DNA from: Rhodococcus sp. OK519
GTDB lineage: Bacteria > Actinomycetota > Actinomycetes > Mycobacteriales > Mycobacteriaceae
DNA length: 64,000 nucleotides
NCBI RefSeq assembly: GCF_003051005.1
Contig: NZ_QAOW01000001.1
Span: forward strand, 1,116,001-1,180,000
Direction: 5' to 3'
The notes under the pieces are model-generated. The model searched no databases and was not told where the DNA came from. It saw nothing but the letters and a program-made list of their open reading frames with translations. A program made the position numbers and the translations under genes. This document shows, piece after piece, positions 1-7,574 of this stretch. Positions within the stretch are counted from its first letter, which is position 1; the number at the start of each line of letters is the position of its first letter.

Positions 1-100
1 GAAGCGGATGAAGACGATCGGTCGCGTCGAGGTCCCGCAGGAAGCCTTCGTTGCGGCGTTGTCGAACGAGGCTGTGGCGGACAAGCCGAAGGGCAAGTAG
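1..100 (+). CDS. lepA: Elongation factor 4 (LepA), C-terminal end only
   Basis: The window opens inside this gene. Codons read from base 2 to the TAG at 98-100 and give about 32 residues. The stretch [16 protein letters not shown] matches the conserved basic C-terminal tail of LepA/EF-4, the ribosome-bound GTPase that back-translocates stalled ribosomes (family knowledge). The last residues are a lysine-rich tail. The assignment rests on this tail alone, but neighbouring genes follow the order seen around mycobacterial lepA, which supports it. Confidence 0.75.
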   Translation, partial: KRMKTIGRVEVPQEAFVAALSNEAVADKPKGK

Positions 101-111
101 GGGGACAGTCG

Positions 112-1044
112 ATGATCAGCACCTGGTTGACCCGTGAACTCGGGTTGGAGATGCCGATCATCGGCGCCCCGATGGGCGGGCGCGCCGGCGGCCGCCTCGC
201 GGGCGAGGTCACGCGGGTCGGCGGCCTGGGCCTGCTGGGCGCCGCGCGCTACGCCACGCCCGAGTGGATCGCCGAGGAGTCGGCGATCGCCCGGGAACTC
301 GGCGGCGGACTGCTCGGCATCGGCCTGATGACGTGGTCGCTGGACGTCGACGACACCCTGCTCGCGGCCGCTCTCGCGGAGAAACCACGAGTCGTGTCGC
401 TGTCGTTCGGTGACCCTGCCCCTTACGTCGAGCGCGTCCATGCCGCGGGTGCCCTCGCCGTCTCGCAGGTGAACACGCTCGACGACCTGCGGGTCGTCGA
501 GCGGGCCGGAGTCGATTTCGTCATCGCCCAGGGCGGCGAGGCGGGCGGCCACACCGGACGCATCGGCACCCTGCCCCTGCTGCAGGAAGTGCTGGACGCC
601 ACGAGTCTTCCCGTGCTCGCTGCCGGTGGCATCGGGACCGGACGCGGCCTGGCCGCCGTCGTCGCGGCCGGTGCGGAGGGCGCCATGATCGGCACCGCGC
701 TGCTGGCGAGTCCCGAGACGATCGGTCCGGAGTACGCACGTCGGAAACTCATCGAGGCAGGCAGCGCCGACACCGTCTACACGTCGGTCTTCGACCAGGC
801 CCGCGATCAGCCGTGGCCGCAGCGTTGGGGCGGCCGGGCCCTCGCCAACGACTACACGGCCCAGTGGCACGGGCAGGGTGCGGACAACGAAACCCTCTCC
901 GCGGCCTACGATCCCGCTGATTCGCAGCAGGGCGTGGTCTACGCGGGCGAGGTGGCGGGCCTCGTGACGTCGGAGCGACCGGCGGGCGAGGTGGTGCGCA
1001 CCATCGCGGCCGACGCCGAGCGCCTGCTCCGCCGTACCTACTGA
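112..1044 (+). CDS. Nitronate monooxygenase family flavoprotein (NPD/2-nitropropane dioxygenase type)
   Basis: A 310-residue TIM-barrel FMN protein. It carries the family signatures IIGAPMGG near the N-terminus (residues 16-23), AQGGEAGGH at 139-147 with the catalytic-type His, and the phosphate-binding AAGGIG at 170-175. By family it oxidises alkyl nitronates or acts as an FMN-dependent oxidoreductase; the true substrate cannot be told. ATG 112 follows a purine-rich AGGGGGAC. It sits 11 bases after lepA and converges on the VOC gene with a 10-base gap, so it may be co-transcribed with lepA. Confidence 0.85.
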   Translation: MISTWLTRELGLEMPIIGAPMGGRAGGRLAGEVTRVGGLGLLGAARYATPEWIAEESAIARELGGGLLGIGLMTWSLDVDDTLLAAALAEKPRVVSLSFGDPAPYVERVHAAGALAVSQVNTLDDLRVVERAGVDFVIAQGGEAGGHTGRIGTLPLLQEVLDATSLPVLAAGGIGTGRGLAAVVAAGAEGAMIGTALLASPETIGPEYARRKLIEAGSADTVYTSVFDQARDQPWPQRWGGRALANDYTAQWHGQGADNETLSAAYDPADSQQGVVYAGEVAGLVTSERPAGEVVRTIAADAERLLRRTY

Positions 1045-1054
1045 CGCCGCCGGA

Positions 1055-1432
1055 CTACTCGGGGCGGTGACAGACCGCCTCGACGTTGTTGCCGTCGGGA
1101 TCGCGCACGAACGCGCCGTAATAGCCGGGGTGGTACTCGGGCCATTCGCGCGGGTGGTGCAGTACTTCGGCGCCCATCGAGACTGCGGCTGCGAAGAAGG
1201 CGTCGACGGCGGCGCGGGTGTCCGCGGCGAAGGCGACGTGGTTCTCGCGGAAGCCCGCGTCGGTGGGAGCCAGTGGGCTGATCCAGAAGTCCGGGTGCGG
1301 CGGTACGCCGTAGCCGATGACCCCGGGGGCGGGTTCGAGGATCCGCTTTCCACCGAGCGTGGCGAGGACGGTGTCGTAGAACGCGGCGCCGGCCTCGATG
1401 TCGGCGCATTGAATTCCCAGGTGATCCATCAT
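1055..1432 (-). CDS. VOC (glyoxalase/bleomycin-resistance fold) family protein
   Basis: A 125-residue single-domain protein that begins MMDHLGIQCADIEAGAAFYD, the usual opening beta-alpha unit of vicinal-oxygen-chelate proteins, and ends FVRDPDGNNVEAVCH, the usual closing metal-ligand strand. His4, Glu118 and similar residues could bind a divalent metal. Such proteins act as glyoxalases, dioxygenases or resistance proteins and the substrate is unknown. Two adjacent ATGs (1432 and 1429) are possible starts. It lies 49 bases downstream of the GH15 gene on the same strand and could share its transcript. Confidence 0.8.
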   Translation of the reverse strand: MMDHLGIQCADIEAGAAFYDTVLATLGGKRILEPAPGVIGYGVPPHPDFWISPLAPTDAGFRENHVAFAADTRAAVDAFFAAAVSMGAEVLHHPREWPEYHPGYYGAFVRDPDGNNVEAVCHRPE

Positions 1433-1481
1433 GCGCCGATCGTGACACAGGACACCGACATGCGTGGTCGATCGATCCAGG

Positions 1482-3452
1482 TCAGGAGGGCCCGTGGGCG
1501 GGTTGGAAGGTTCCCGTCGCGCCGGACTCCTCGGCGCGGATGACGTGGACGACGGCGTTGATGAGCGCCAGGTGGGTGAACGCCTGGGGGAAGTTTCCCA
1601 GGTGCCGGCCTGTCTTGGGGTCGATCTCCTCGGCGTACAGCTTGAGCGGGCTCGCGAACGCGAGTAATCGTTCGCACAACTGCTTGGCCCGCTCGACTTC
1701 TCCGATCTCGACGAGCGCCGAGACCAGCCAGAACGAGCAGATCGTGAACGTGCCCTCCTTTCCGGACAGTCCGTCGTCGGTCTCCTCGACCCGATACCGC
1801 AGCACCAAGCCGTCCTCGGTGAGTTCGTCGGCGATCGCCAGGACCGTGGCGCGGATGCGGGCATCGTCGGCGGGCAGGAACCGCAGCAGCGGGGCGAGTA
1901 GGAGCGACGCGTCCAGGGCGCGGTGCCCGTACCGCTGGACCAGCACCCCGCGCTCGTCGACCCCGTTTTCGAGAACGTCCGCCTTGACCTCCTCCGCGAT
2001 CTCGGCCCACTGCGCCGCGTAGGCCTTCTCTCCGTGCAGTGTGGCGAGTTTGGCGCCGCGGTCGAGTGCCACCCAGCACATGATCTTCGACGACGTGAAG
2101 TGCTGGGGTTCGCCCCGTACTTCCCAGATTCCGCGGTCCGCCTGGCGCCAGTTCTCGACCACCTCCTCGACCTGCCGTTTGAGGAGCGGCCACAGGGTCT
2201 CGGGAACCTGGTCGCGGGAGCGGACGTGCAGGTACACCGAGTCGAGCATCGTGCCCCAGATGTCGTGCTGGTTCTGGTTGTAGGCGCCGTTGCCGATTCG
2301 GACGGGGCGGGCTCCGTCGTAGCCCTTGAGGTGACTCAACTCCTCTTCGACGAGCGTGTGCTCGCCTCCGACGCCATACATCACCTGCAGTGGTGCGGGG
2401 TCGCCGTCGTCGGACTTGGACGCGTCGAAGATGAAGGAGAAGAAGTCGTTGGCCTCCCGATCCAGCCCGAGGGTGTACAGGCCCCACAGGGCGAAGGTGG
2501 AATCCCGCACCCACGCGTATCGGTAGTCCCAGTTGCGTTCGCCGCCCGGCGTTTCGGGTAGCGACGTGGTGGGTGCGGCCAGCAGTGCGCCGGTCGGTGC
2601 GTAGGTGAGGCCCTTGAGGGTGAGCGCGCTGCGCTGCAGGTGTCCGCGCCACGGGTGATCCGGGAAGCGTCCGATCGTGACCCACTGGCGCCAGCATTCG
2701 GTGGTCTGCCACATCTTGTCGGCGGCCTCCGCGAAGGTCTGCGGCGCGGGCAGATCGGACCACGACAGGGCGACGAAGGCGTTGTCGCCCTCCACCATCC
2801 GGGTGCGGGCGCGGGCCTCGCGGCCCTCGAGCCCGAGCCTCAGGTTCGACGTCAATCGCAACGTCGGGTGCTCGCCGGGCGAGGAGGTGTGGCACGTCGC
2901 GGTGGCCTCCTCGTACACCTTGCCCGTGTACTCCCACCGTGCCGGCGCGCGGTGGTAGTCGAAGGCGGGTTCGCAGCTCATCTCGAGTTCGACGGTTCCG
3001 CTCACGCACTTCACCGTCCGCAGCAAGATGTGCTCGGCGTCCCAGTCCGAGGGTGTGCGCCGACGCGTCGACGAGCGCTGTTCGTTGGCGTGCCACCGGC
3101 CCATCACGAGGGCGTCCCGCACGATCAGCCACCCGGTTTGTGTCTGCCAGGTGGTTTCCAGGATCAGCCCACCCGGGAGGTAGCGCCGCGCGGCCGGCAC
3201 GTTCTGGCCGTAGGGGCCGATCCGGAAGTGCCCGGCACTGCGATCGAGGATCGACCCGAAGACGCTGGGGGAGTCGGGGCGGGGCACGCACATCCACTCC
3301 ACGGCCCCGTTGCGGGCGATCAGGCAGTTGGTCTCGCAGTCCGAGAGGAACGCATAGTCGTCGATCGGGGGGTAGATGCTGCGGTGCTCCGGCGCGACCT
3401 CGTCGGAGTCCCCCATCGGGGTGGTGACGGACTGCTCGGCCTGAGACGTCAT
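1482..3452 (-). CDS. Glycoside hydrolase family 15 protein (trehalase/glucoamylase type)
   Basis: A 656-residue protein with the actinobacterial GH15 layout: an N-terminal beta-sandwich starting PPIDDYAFLSDCETNCLIA, then an (alpha/alpha)6 barrel. The barrel has the substrate-binding ERNWDYRYAWVRDS at 305-318 and the catalytic region GIWEVRG at 442-448 (Glu444 is the probable general acid). The gene lies beside the sulfate-binding protein gene, as the GH15 trehalase does in Mycobacterium, so trehalose hydrolysis is the best guess. ATG 3452 follows GAGGGG. The frame stays open upstream to 3635, but that extension is antisense to a leader peptide and is not family-like. Confidence 0.85.
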   Translation of the reverse strand: MTSQAEQSVTTPMGDSDEVAPEHRSIYPPIDDYAFLSDCETNCLIARNGAVEWMCVPRPDSPSVFGSILDRSAGHFRIGPYGQNVPAARRYLPGGLILETTWQTQTGWLIVRDALVMGRWHANEQRSSTRRRTPSDWDAEHILLRTVKCVSGTVELEMSCEPAFDYHRAPARWEYTGKVYEEATATCHTSSPGEHPTLRLTSNLRLGLEGREARARTRMVEGDNAFVALSWSDLPAPQTFAEAADKMWQTTECWRQWVTIGRFPDHPWRGHLQRSALTLKGLTYAPTGALLAAPTTSLPETPGGERNWDYRYAWVRDSTFALWGLYTLGLDREANDFFSFIFDASKSDDGDPAPLQVMYGVGGEHTLVEEELSHLKGYDGARPVRIGNGAYNQNQHDIWGTMLDSVYLHVRSRDQVPETLWPLLKRQVEEVVENWRQADRGIWEVRGEPQHFTSSKIMCWVALDRGAKLATLHGEKAYAAQWAEIAEEVKADVLENGVDERGVLVQRYGHRALDASLLLAPLLRFLPADDARIRATVLAIADELTEDGLVLRYRVEETDDGLSGKEGTFTICSFWLVSALVEIGEVERAKQLCERLLAFASPLKLYAEEIDPKTGRHLGNFPQAFTHLALINAVVHVIRAEESGATGTFQPAHGPS

Positions 3453-3545
3453 CCCCTCATCATCGACCCGGGTGTCCGTCGCCGTCCACACTTCGCCGGA
3501 GCCGCCAGTGGAGCGGTGGTGTTCGCCGCAGAACCAGGCGTCTGT

Positions 3546-3648
3546 TACTGTCTGCGGCGTGTCTGCTGCCACCTCCCACCGCGTCCGCCATGAATTGGCG
3601 TTGATTGCCGTCGGCGATCTGGCAGTTGCCGACATTCATTGTCGCTGA
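3546..3648 (+). CDS. Leader peptide 1 (29 aa), upstream of sulfate-binding protein 1, with leaderless promoter
   Basis: The coding part is 3559-3648, GTG to TGA, 29 codons, too short for usual gene calling. It reads VSAATSHRVR, then HELALIAVG, then LAVADIHCR, so the only Cys is the next-to-last residue. The hexamer TACTGT (3546-3551) lies exactly 7 bases before the GTG, so the mRNA probably begins at the start codon. It is 21/29 identical to leader peptide 2 at 5376. Cysteine-ended leader peptides before sulfur genes are known cysteine-responsive attenuators in actinobacteria; this role is inferred here from position and conservation. Confidence 0.75.
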
Positions 3649-3800
3649 TGCCATTCTCGGCGTTCATCTTTCGTCGAATCCAGCCCGGAGCCTGACCTTT
3701 CGCCATACCTCGACCTGTGGCGCACTGGTGGCGTGCCGTGTGCGTGGTTCGTCCCGAACGTCGCTTCGACTCAGGACATTCGTCCGATCTCCGTATGTTC

Positions 3801-3864
3801 GGTCCGGCAAGTGCCGGGCCCATCCCGTGTGGCATCACCTTCATCCGTGAGCCTGCCAGGAAGG
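3801..3864 (+). promoter_or_regulatory. Candidate attenuator region of sulfate-binding protein 1 (hairpin and masked Shine-Dalgarno)
   Basis: Bases 3801-3820 form an 8-bp stem (one G-U pair) with an AAGT loop. Further down, CCTTC at 3838-3842 is complementary to GAAGG inside the Shine-Dalgarno AGGAAGG at 3858-3864, so the ribosome-binding site of the downstream gene could be sequestered. The same CCTTC/GAAGG pairing is present before sulfate-binding protein 2. The structure is predicted by eye only. Confidence 0.4.
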
Positions 3865-3872
3865 CAATTCCC

Positions 3873-4901
3873 ATGAGGCACCGTTCTCGTTCGTTCCTGA
3901 CCGCCCTCGTCGCCGTCGGCGCCGTCACACTGTCCGCGTGCGGCGGCGGTTCGAGTGACGTGGTCGGCGGCACCGAGGCCGCCGACGGTAGCGGCGGCAC
4001 GATCAACCTGTTCGCCTACGCGGTGCCGAAGCCCGGGTTCGACAAGGTCACCGCGGCGTTTGCCGAGACCGAGGAGGGCAAGGGGGTGCGCTTCAACCCG
4101 TCGTACGGCGCCTCGGGTGATCAGTCGCGCAAGGTCAAGGACGGCGCCCAGGCCGACTTCGTGAACTTCTCCGTCGAACCCGACATCACCCGCCTCGTCG
4201 ATGCCGGACTGGTCGACGAAGGCTGGAACCAGGACGCCTACAACGGGATTCCGTTCGGTTCGGTCGTCACGATCGTTGTCCGCGAGGGAAATCCGAAGAA
4301 TATCCAGGACTGGGACGACCTGCTGCGGCCGGGCATCGAGGTGGTCACCCCGAACCCGTTCAGTTCCGGGTCCGCAAAGTGGAACCTGTTGGCGCCGTAC
4401 GCCGCCAAGAGTGACGGTGGTAAGGATCCGCAGGCCGGCCTGGACTACCTCGACAAGCTTGTGGGCGAGCACGTGAAGGTGCAGCCGAAGTCGGGACGTG
4501 AGGCGACCGAAACGTTCCTGCAGGGCACCGGTGACGTTCTGCTGAGCTACGAGAACGAGGCGCTGTTCACCGAGCGCAACGGTGATCCGGTGGAGCACGT
4601 CACGCCGCCGACGACCTTCAAGATCGAGAACCCGGCCGCGGTGATCGCGAACAGCCCGAACGCTGCCCAGGCCACGGCGTTCCGTGACTACCTGTACACG
4701 GCCGACGCACAGCGTCTGTGGGCCGAGGCGGGATTCCGTCCCGTCGATCCGGCCGTTGCAGCGGAGTTCGCGGCCGACTTCCCCCAGCCGCAGAAGCTGT
4801 GGACCATCGCCGACCTGGGCGGCTGGTCGACCGTGGACGCCCAGTTGTTCAAGCAGGGCACCGGCAGCATCGCCGCCATCTACGAGAACGCCACCAAGTA
4901 G
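3873..4901 (+). CDS. Sulfate/thiosulfate ABC transporter substrate-binding lipoprotein, copy 1
   Basis: A 342-residue lipoprotein with an N-terminal signal (SFLTALVAVGAVTLSAC, lipid-anchored Cys23) and the Sbp/SubI fold. Family signatures visible are NPSYGASGDQSRKV near residue 75 and PNPFSSGSAKWN near 160. It should capture sulfate at the membrane surface and pass it to CysTWA. ATG 3873 has AGGAAGG 8 bases upstream. The gene is separated from the cysTWA cluster by two small membrane ORFs and by a second, very similar copy (5662-6693). It has its own leader peptide and probably its own promoter. Confidence 0.9.
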   Translation: MRHRSRSFLTALVAVGAVTLSACGGGSSDVVGGTEAADGSGGTINLFAYAVPKPGFDKVTAAFAETEEGKGVRFNPSYGASGDQSRKVKDGAQADFVNFSVEPDITRLVDAGLVDEGWNQDAYNGIPFGSVVTIVVREGNPKNIQDWDDLLRPGIEVVTPNPFSSGSAKWNLLAPYAAKSDGGKDPQAGLDYLDKLVGEHVKVQPKSGREATETFLQGTGDVLLSYENEALFTERNGDPVEHVTPPTTFKIENPAAVIANSPNAAQATAFRDYLYTADAQRLWAEAGFRPVDPAVAAEFAADFPQPQKLWTIADLGGWSTVDAQLFKQGTGSIAAIYENATK

Positions 4902-4986
4902 GGGCCGCCGACCTGAACCGGTGACCGGATGCGGCGAGCACTGCGCCGTGTTCGGTCACCGCTTCACCAGCGGCTAGGGTGGTCGG

Positions 4987-5211
4987 GTGGATCAAGTCGC
5001 GAATTGGTGGGACGGCGCCGAACTGTGGATCGCCGGCCTGCCGTTCATCCCCCAGGTGCTCCTGGTGCTCGCGGTGATGATCCCGGCCTGTTTCGGTATC
5101 GCCTGGATGCTCGACCGTGTGTTGTCTGCGGTCTTCGCAGCGGTCGGTCGTGCCGAACCTGTCGAGTCGGTTGTCTGCGCGGACGCGCGTACGAAGGTGG
5201 AGGGTTCCTGA
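4987..5211 (+). CDS. Small membrane protein, 74 aa, unknown function
   Basis: It starts at GTG 4987 and reads MDQVANWWDGAELWIAGLPF, then a hydrophobic span PQVLLVLAVMIPACFGIAWM (about residues 22-41) and a second amphipathic stretch. No domain is recognised. Mycobacteria carry a short membrane protein gene between their GH15 trehalase and sulfate-binding protein genes, and this could be its counterpart; that match is from memory of gene order only. The stop codon TGA is followed immediately by the ATG of the next tiny ORF, so the two are probably translated together. Confidence 0.6.
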   Translation: MDQVANWWDGAELWIAGLPFIPQVLLVLAVMIPACFGIAWMLDRVLSAVFAAVGRAEPVESVVCADARTKVEGS

Positions 5212-5289
5212 ATGCCGCGCTCACGCGTGACCCTGGCGCTGATCGCGCTGATCGTCTTGGTCGTCGTCGCCTGGTACTTCACGCGCTGA
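5212..5289 (+). CDS. Tiny membrane protein, 25 aa
   Basis: ATG 5212 directly abuts the preceding TGA. The product is MPRSRVTLALI, a run of Leu/Ile/Val, then AWYFTR: a single transmembrane helix flanked by basic residues (Arg3, Arg5 and Arg25). This tight coupling and the clean hydrophobic pattern suggest a real small protein. Function is unknown; association with the neighbouring 74-residue membrane protein is the simplest idea. Confidence 0.45.
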   Translation: MPRSRVTLALIALIVLVVVAWYFTR

Positions 5290-5362
5290 CCTGGGCCCTC
5301 GCCCGCTGCTCGACCGTTCCACTCTGTGGTCCGGCAATTCGGATGACGCTCCGGTGCTCTGC

Positions 5363-5465
5363 TAAAGTCTGCCGCGTGTCTGTAGTCGTCGCCCACCAGG
5401 TCCGCCATGAACTGGCGTTGATCGCTGTCGGCCGACTCGCAGTGGCCGACATCGACTGTTGTTGA
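5363..5465 (+). CDS. Leader peptide 2 (29 aa), upstream of sulfate-binding protein 2, with leaderless promoter
   Basis: The coding part is 5376-5465, GTG to TGA. It reads VSVVVAHQVR, HELALIAVG, then LAVADIDCC, ending in two cysteines. TAAAGT (5363-5368) is a -10 element 7 bases before the GTG, the same spacing as for leader peptide 1. The core HELALIAVG and LAVADI is identical between the two peptides although their flanks differ, so the protein sequence itself is under selection. The likely role is cysteine-dependent control of the sulfate uptake operon. Confidence 0.78.
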
Positions 5466-5498
5466 TTCCCGCATCGGTGTTCGCCCCGTCGTGATCCT

Positions 5499-5652
5499 CG
5501 CGTTCTTTTCGTAACGCGTAACTCCCGCTCCGCCTGTTCGGTGCCGACGTGTGCCGCGAACTCCTCTGCGCCCTCGGGGCCTCCGCTGTCCGACCGTCCG
5601 GTCGGTTCGATCCTGCGTGAGTCCTTCTGCATCTGCCGGCTCTGTAGGAAGG
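5499..5652 (+). promoter_or_regulatory. Candidate attenuator region of sulfate-binding protein 2
   Basis: The 196-base spacer between leader peptide 2 and the gene holds two perfect 6-bp stems: CGCGTT/AACGCG (5499-5518, 8-base loop) and CCGACC/GGTCGG (5590-5605, 4-base loop). CCTTC at 5623-5627 can pair with GAAGG at 5648-5652, which is part of the Shine-Dalgarno AGGAAGG. The last pairing is the element shared with the copy-1 leader. None is followed by a T-tract, so ribosome-site masking is more likely than intrinsic termination. Confidence 0.4.
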
Positions 5653-5661
5653 TAAACCCGT

Positions 5662-6693
5662 ATGAAGTATCGGTCCCGCTCGCTCCTGACCGCGCTCGTC
5701 GCGGTCGGGACGTTTGCACTTGCCGGGTGCAGCGGCGGCTCGAGTGACGTCATGGGTGGCGGTGAGGTCGGTGCCGACGGCAGCGGCGGCACCATCAACC
5801 TGTTCGCGTACGGCGTGCCCAAGCCCGGCTACGACAAGGTCACCGCGGCGTTCGCCGAAACCGACGTGGGCGGCGGTGTGCGCTTCAACCCGTCGTACGG
5901 CGCCTCGGGTGACCAGTCGCGCAAGGTCAGGGACGGCGCGCAAGCCGACCTGGTGAGCTTCTCGGTCGAGCCGGAGATCACCCGCCTCGTGGAGGCGGGA
6001 CTGGTGGACGGCACCTGGAACGAGAACGAGTACGGCGGTGTCCCTTTCGGCTCCGTGGTGACGCTCGTTGTGCGTGAGGGAAACCCGAAGAACATCCAGG
6101 ACTGGGACGACCTGCTGCGGCCGGGCGTCGAGGTGGTCACTCCCAATCCGTTCAGTTCCGGGTCGGCGAAGTGGAACCTGTTGGCGCCGTATGCCGCCAA
6201 GAGCGACGGCGGCAAGCATCCGCAGGCCGGTCTCGACTACCTCGACGAGCTTGTGGGCGAGCACGTGAAGGTGCAGCCGAAGTCGGGACGTGAGGCGACG
6301 GAGATGTTCCTGCAGGGCACCGGTGACGTGCTGCTCAGCTACGAGAACGAGGCGCTGTTCACCGAACGCAAGGGTGATCCGGTGGATCACGTGACCCCGC
6401 CGGTGACGTTCAAGGTGGAGAACCCGGTCGCGGTGGTCTCGACAGGCCGGAACGCATCGACCGCGGTCACCTTCCGTGACTTCCTCTATACGCCTGCGGC
6501 CCAACGGCAGTGGGCAGCAGCCGGGTTTCGGCCCGTCGATCAGGCCGTCATGGCCGAGTTCGCCGCCGACTTCCCGCCGCCGCAGACGCTGTGGACCATC
6601 GCCGACCTCGGCGGGTGGGACGCCGTCGACCAGGATCTGTTCGAGCAGGACTCGGGCCGGATCGCCGCCATCTACGAGAACGCGACGAAGTGA
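5662..6693 (+). CDS. Sulfate/thiosulfate ABC transporter substrate-binding lipoprotein, copy 2
   Basis: 343 residues, closely similar to copy 1 along its whole length (for example NPSYGASGDQSRKV and TPNPFSSGSAKWNLLAPYA are shared). Lipobox LAGC anchors Cys23. ATG 5662 has AGGAAGG about 9 bases upstream. The stop TGA overlaps the ATG of cysT, so this copy is the one translationally coupled to the transporter. The pair arose by tandem duplication including the leader peptide. Small differences (NEYGGVPFG against QDAYNGIPFG) might give different sulfate or thiosulfate preference, which is speculation. Confidence 0.92.
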   Translation: MKYRSRSLLTALVAVGTFALAGCSGGSSDVMGGGEVGADGSGGTINLFAYGVPKPGYDKVTAAFAETDVGGGVRFNPSYGASGDQSRKVRDGAQADLVSFSVEPEITRLVEAGLVDGTWNENEYGGVPFGSVVTLVVREGNPKNIQDWDDLLRPGVEVVTPNPFSSGSAKWNLLAPYAAKSDGGKHPQAGLDYLDELVGEHVKVQPKSGREATEMFLQGTGDVLLSYENEALFTERKGDPVDHVTPPVTFKVENPVAVVSTGRNASTAVTFRDFLYTPAAQRQWAAAGFRPVDQAVMAEFAADFPPPQTLWTIADLGGWDAVDQDLFEQDSGRIAAIYENATK

Positions 6694-7574
6694 TGACGAC
6701 AGTGACGACTCAGCCGACGCAGCAGTCGGCGCAGACACCACCCGCGAGGCCCAAGCCACGCTTCCGGCGCAAGTTCGCGGTCACCGGTGCCGTCGGTCCG
6801 CTGGGGATCGGCGTTGCGGCGCTGTGGCTCAGCGTCATCGTGCTGCTGCCGCTGGCGGCACTGACGGTGACGTCGTTCGAGGACGGGTGGTCCGGGTTCT
6901 GGGATGCGGTGACCGCGCCCGCTGCCTTGGCGTCGCTCCGTGTGACGATCCTGGTGTCGGTGATCGTCGCGCTGATCAACGTGGTGATGGGCACCCTGAT
7001 CGCGTGGGTGCTGGTGCGCGACGAGTTCCCGGGCAAACGAATCGTGAACGCGCTCATCGACCTCCCGTTCGCGTTGCCGACCATCGTCGCCAGCATCGTG
7101 CTGCTGTCGTTGTACGGCCCGCAGAGCCCGATCGACGTGCACCTCAACGCGACCCGGCCCGGCCTGATCGTCGCGCTCGCGTTCGTGACGCTGCCGTTCG
7201 TGGTCCGGTCGGTGCAGCCCGTTCTGATCGAGGCCGACCGTGAGGTCGAGGAAGCCGCGGCGTCGCTCGGCGCGAACAACTGGACGATCTTCCGTCGCGT
7301 GGTGCTGCCGACCCTGGCGCCGGCGGTCATCGGCGGTGCGGGTCTGGCATTCGCCCGCGCGATCGGTGAGTACGGATCGGTGGTGCTGATCGGCGGCAAC
7401 ATCCCGCGCGAGACCCAGGTGGCGCCGCAGTTCATCCAGCAGCAGATCGAGATCGACCGTCAGGTCAGTGCAGCCTCGGTGTCGGTGGCCCTGCTGGCGA
7501 TCGCATTCGCAACGTTGTTCGTGCTGCGCCTCTTCGCCTCGCGCAACCAGCGTCGAGAGGAGAAGGCGCTGTGA
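6693..7574 (+). CDS. cysT: Sulfate ABC transporter permease CysT
   Basis: 293 residues. A Pro/Thr/Gln-rich cytoplasmic start is followed by about six transmembrane helices. The binding-protein-dependent permease EAA loop is seen as EEAAASLGANNWTIFRRVVLP (about residues 188-208), the contact point with the ATPase. It forms a membrane channel with CysW. The ATG overlaps the previous stop (TGATG), and its own stop overlaps the cysW start (GTGA), which makes a tightly coupled operon. Confidence 0.92.
   Translation: MTTVTTQPTQQSAQTPPARPKPRFRRKFAVTGAVGPLGIGVAALWLSVIVLLPLAALTVTSFEDGWSGFWDAVTAPAALASLRVTILVSVIVALINVVMGTLIAWVLVRDEFPGKRIVNALIDLPFALPTIVASIVLLSLYGPQSPIDVHLNATRPGLIVALAFVTLPFVVRSVQPVLIEADREVEEAAASLGANNWTIFRRVVLPTLAPAVIGGAGLAFARAIGEYGSVVLIGGNIPRETQVAPQFIQQQIEIDRQVSAASVSVALLAIAFATLFVLRLFASRNQRREEKAL

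Noticed and set aside
3453-3635. Upstream 61-codon extension of the GH15 gene
   Set aside because: It is antisense to leader peptide 1 and not family-like; ATG 3452 is a better start.
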